Shown: in pieces, positions 62,793 through 64,000 of the stretch
Layout: the number at the start of each line of letters is the position of its first letter
How positions within the stretch are numbered: the first letter of the stretch is position 1
NCBI RefSeq assembly: GCF_030316885.1
Contig: NZ_JASZYQ010000003.1
Span: 62,001 to 126,000 of the forward strand
Source of the DNA: Variovorax jilinensis
GTDB taxonomy: Bacteria; Pseudomonadota; Gammaproteobacteria; Burkholderiales; Burkholderiaceae_C
Reading direction: 5' to 3'
Length of the DNA stretch: 64,000 nt
Position numbers and translations under genes: made by a program
Notes under the pieces: generated by a model
The model's database searches: none
What the model was told of the DNA's origin: nothing
Seen by the model: only the letters and a program-made list of their open reading frames with translations

Positions 62793-62838
62793 CGTTCGCC
62801 GGCGTGTCGCCCGGCCTTCGCCGAAAAGGAGTCATCGC

Positions 62839-63312
62839 ATGAAACGTCGCAGCTTGATCGTGGCACTCGCGGCCGGACCCGCGACCCTGCAGTTGGCCCG
62901 CGCCCATCATGGATGGAGCAGCTTCGACCAGGATCGCCCGCTCTACCTCGAAGGCAAGGTGGTGAGTTCGCGCTGGCAGAACCCGCATGCCGAGCTCGTG
63001 ATCGCGGTGCCGGCAGATCTCAAGCTGCCGGCCGATCTCGCCCGGCGCAGCCTGCCGGCGCAGAGCGCGCCGGTCGACGGCCCGGGCCTGCTCGCCAAGA
63101 CGGCGCTGCCCGCACGCAAGGATCGCGAATGGGAGCTCGAACTGGCGCCGCTCACGCGCATGGAGGCCTGGAAGGTGGCCGAGATCGCTCCCGGCACGGC
63201 GGTTTCGGCCGTGGGCTTCGGCACCCGCGACCCCAAGGGCGAAGCCGTGATGCGCGTCGAGTACCTGTTCGTCGGCGACAAGGCCTACGCGCTGCGCTCG
63301 AGCCCCGCCTGA
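62839..63312 (+). CDS. DUF6152-like exported protein
   Basis: A 157-residue protein with an N-terminal signal of the twin-arginine style (MKRRSLIVALAAGPATLQLARA). The mature start HHGWSSFDQDRPLYLEGKVVSSRWQNPHAELVI matches the DUF6152 pattern (AHH...D...L.G.V....W.NPH), and a small beta-rich domain follows. Its histidines could bind metal. AAAAGGAG lies before ATG 62839; the frame continues upstream through the membrane gene. It converges with adk after 12 bases. Confidence 0.8.
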   Translation: MKRRSLIVALAAGPATLQLARAHHGWSSFDQDRPLYLEGKVVSSRWQNPHAELVIAVPADLKLPADLARRSLPAQSAPVDGPGLLAKTALPARKDREWELELAPLTRMEAWKVAEIAPGTAVSAVGFGTRDPKGEAVMRVEYLFVGDKAYALRSSPA

Positions 63313-63324
63313 CCCGGGGCGACT

Positions 63325-63999
<675 letters not shown>

Positions 64000-64000
64000 T

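Overview
The window is GC-rich chromosomal DNA of a betaproteobacterium, most likely a Comamonadaceae member close to Variovorax. This is inferred, not tested by a search. The reasons are: the rpsB-tsf-pyrH-frr-uppS-cdsA-dxr-rseP-bamA-skp-lpxD-fabZ-lpxA-lpxB-rnhB block; the carAB-Kdo hydroxylase-greA-DUF4149-yhbY/rlmE-ftsH-folP-glmM block; a PhaR-type polyhydroxyalkanoate regulator with a 3-hydroxybutyrate dehydrogenase; and frequent GTG/TTG starts. I saw no insertion sequence, prophage, CRISPR array, rRNA operon or integration site.

Layout. 1-4252: SIMPL-domain protein, 3-hydroxybutyrate dehydrogenase, relA, tRNA-Val(GAC) with a structured trailer and a strong terminator. 4285-8014: LysR regulator divergent from an acyl-CoA dehydrogenase, then NADP-type glutamate dehydrogenase. 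8249-12756: zinc-ribbon-like small protein, phaR, rimO, a soluble GAF histidine kinase and two convergent DUF1090 proteins. 13245-20707: tRNA-Leu(CAG), RNase R, an SDR enzyme, and a minus-strand set for NAD(P)H-hydrate repair, D-amino acid oxidation and an amidase. 20932-36263: a plus-strand superoperon for translation (rpsB, tsf, frr), UMP kinase, isoprenoid and phospholipid precursors (uppS, cdsA, dxr), envelope proteolysis and outer-membrane assembly (rseP, bamA, skp), lipid A synthesis (lpxD, fabZ, lpxA, lpxB), rnhB and a SpoU-family methyltransferase. 36400-50013: carAB, Kdo hydroxylase, greA, DUF4149 protein, a glycosyltransferase-like gene, yhbY, rlmE, ftsH, folP, glmM, a MOSC protein and a GNAT protein. 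50020-55594: a five-gene minus-strand acyl-CoA catabolic operon with its own Crp-family regulator. 55678-64000: FimV-like membrane protein, 2-hydroxyacid dehydrogenase plus MFS transporter, a small basic protein, lexA with two operators, asparaginase, two small envelope proteins and adk.

Most genes are housekeeping. The most distinctive unit is the minus-strand operon at 50085-55594. It pairs an aminoglycoside-phosphotransferase-fold kinase with an ACAD11-like acyl-CoA dehydrogenase, the pairing known for 4-hydroxyacyl-CoA catabolism (human ACAD10/11 and Pseudomonas LvaA/LvaC). It adds a crotonase-family protein whose visible acid resembles PaaG, a two-domain 3-hydroxyacyl-CoA dehydrogenase and an embedded Crp/Fnr regulator. 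A close paralogue of the dehydrogenase, without a kinase, sits under a LysR regulator at 5413.

Regulatory points visible in the DNA are: a shared TGCTATACT extended -10 for tRNA-Val and rpsB; alternative hairpins in the carA leader; a hairpin just before greA; two LexA boxes between lexA and the asparaginase gene; and a perfect Shine-Dalgarno followed by ATC at the expected start of rnr.
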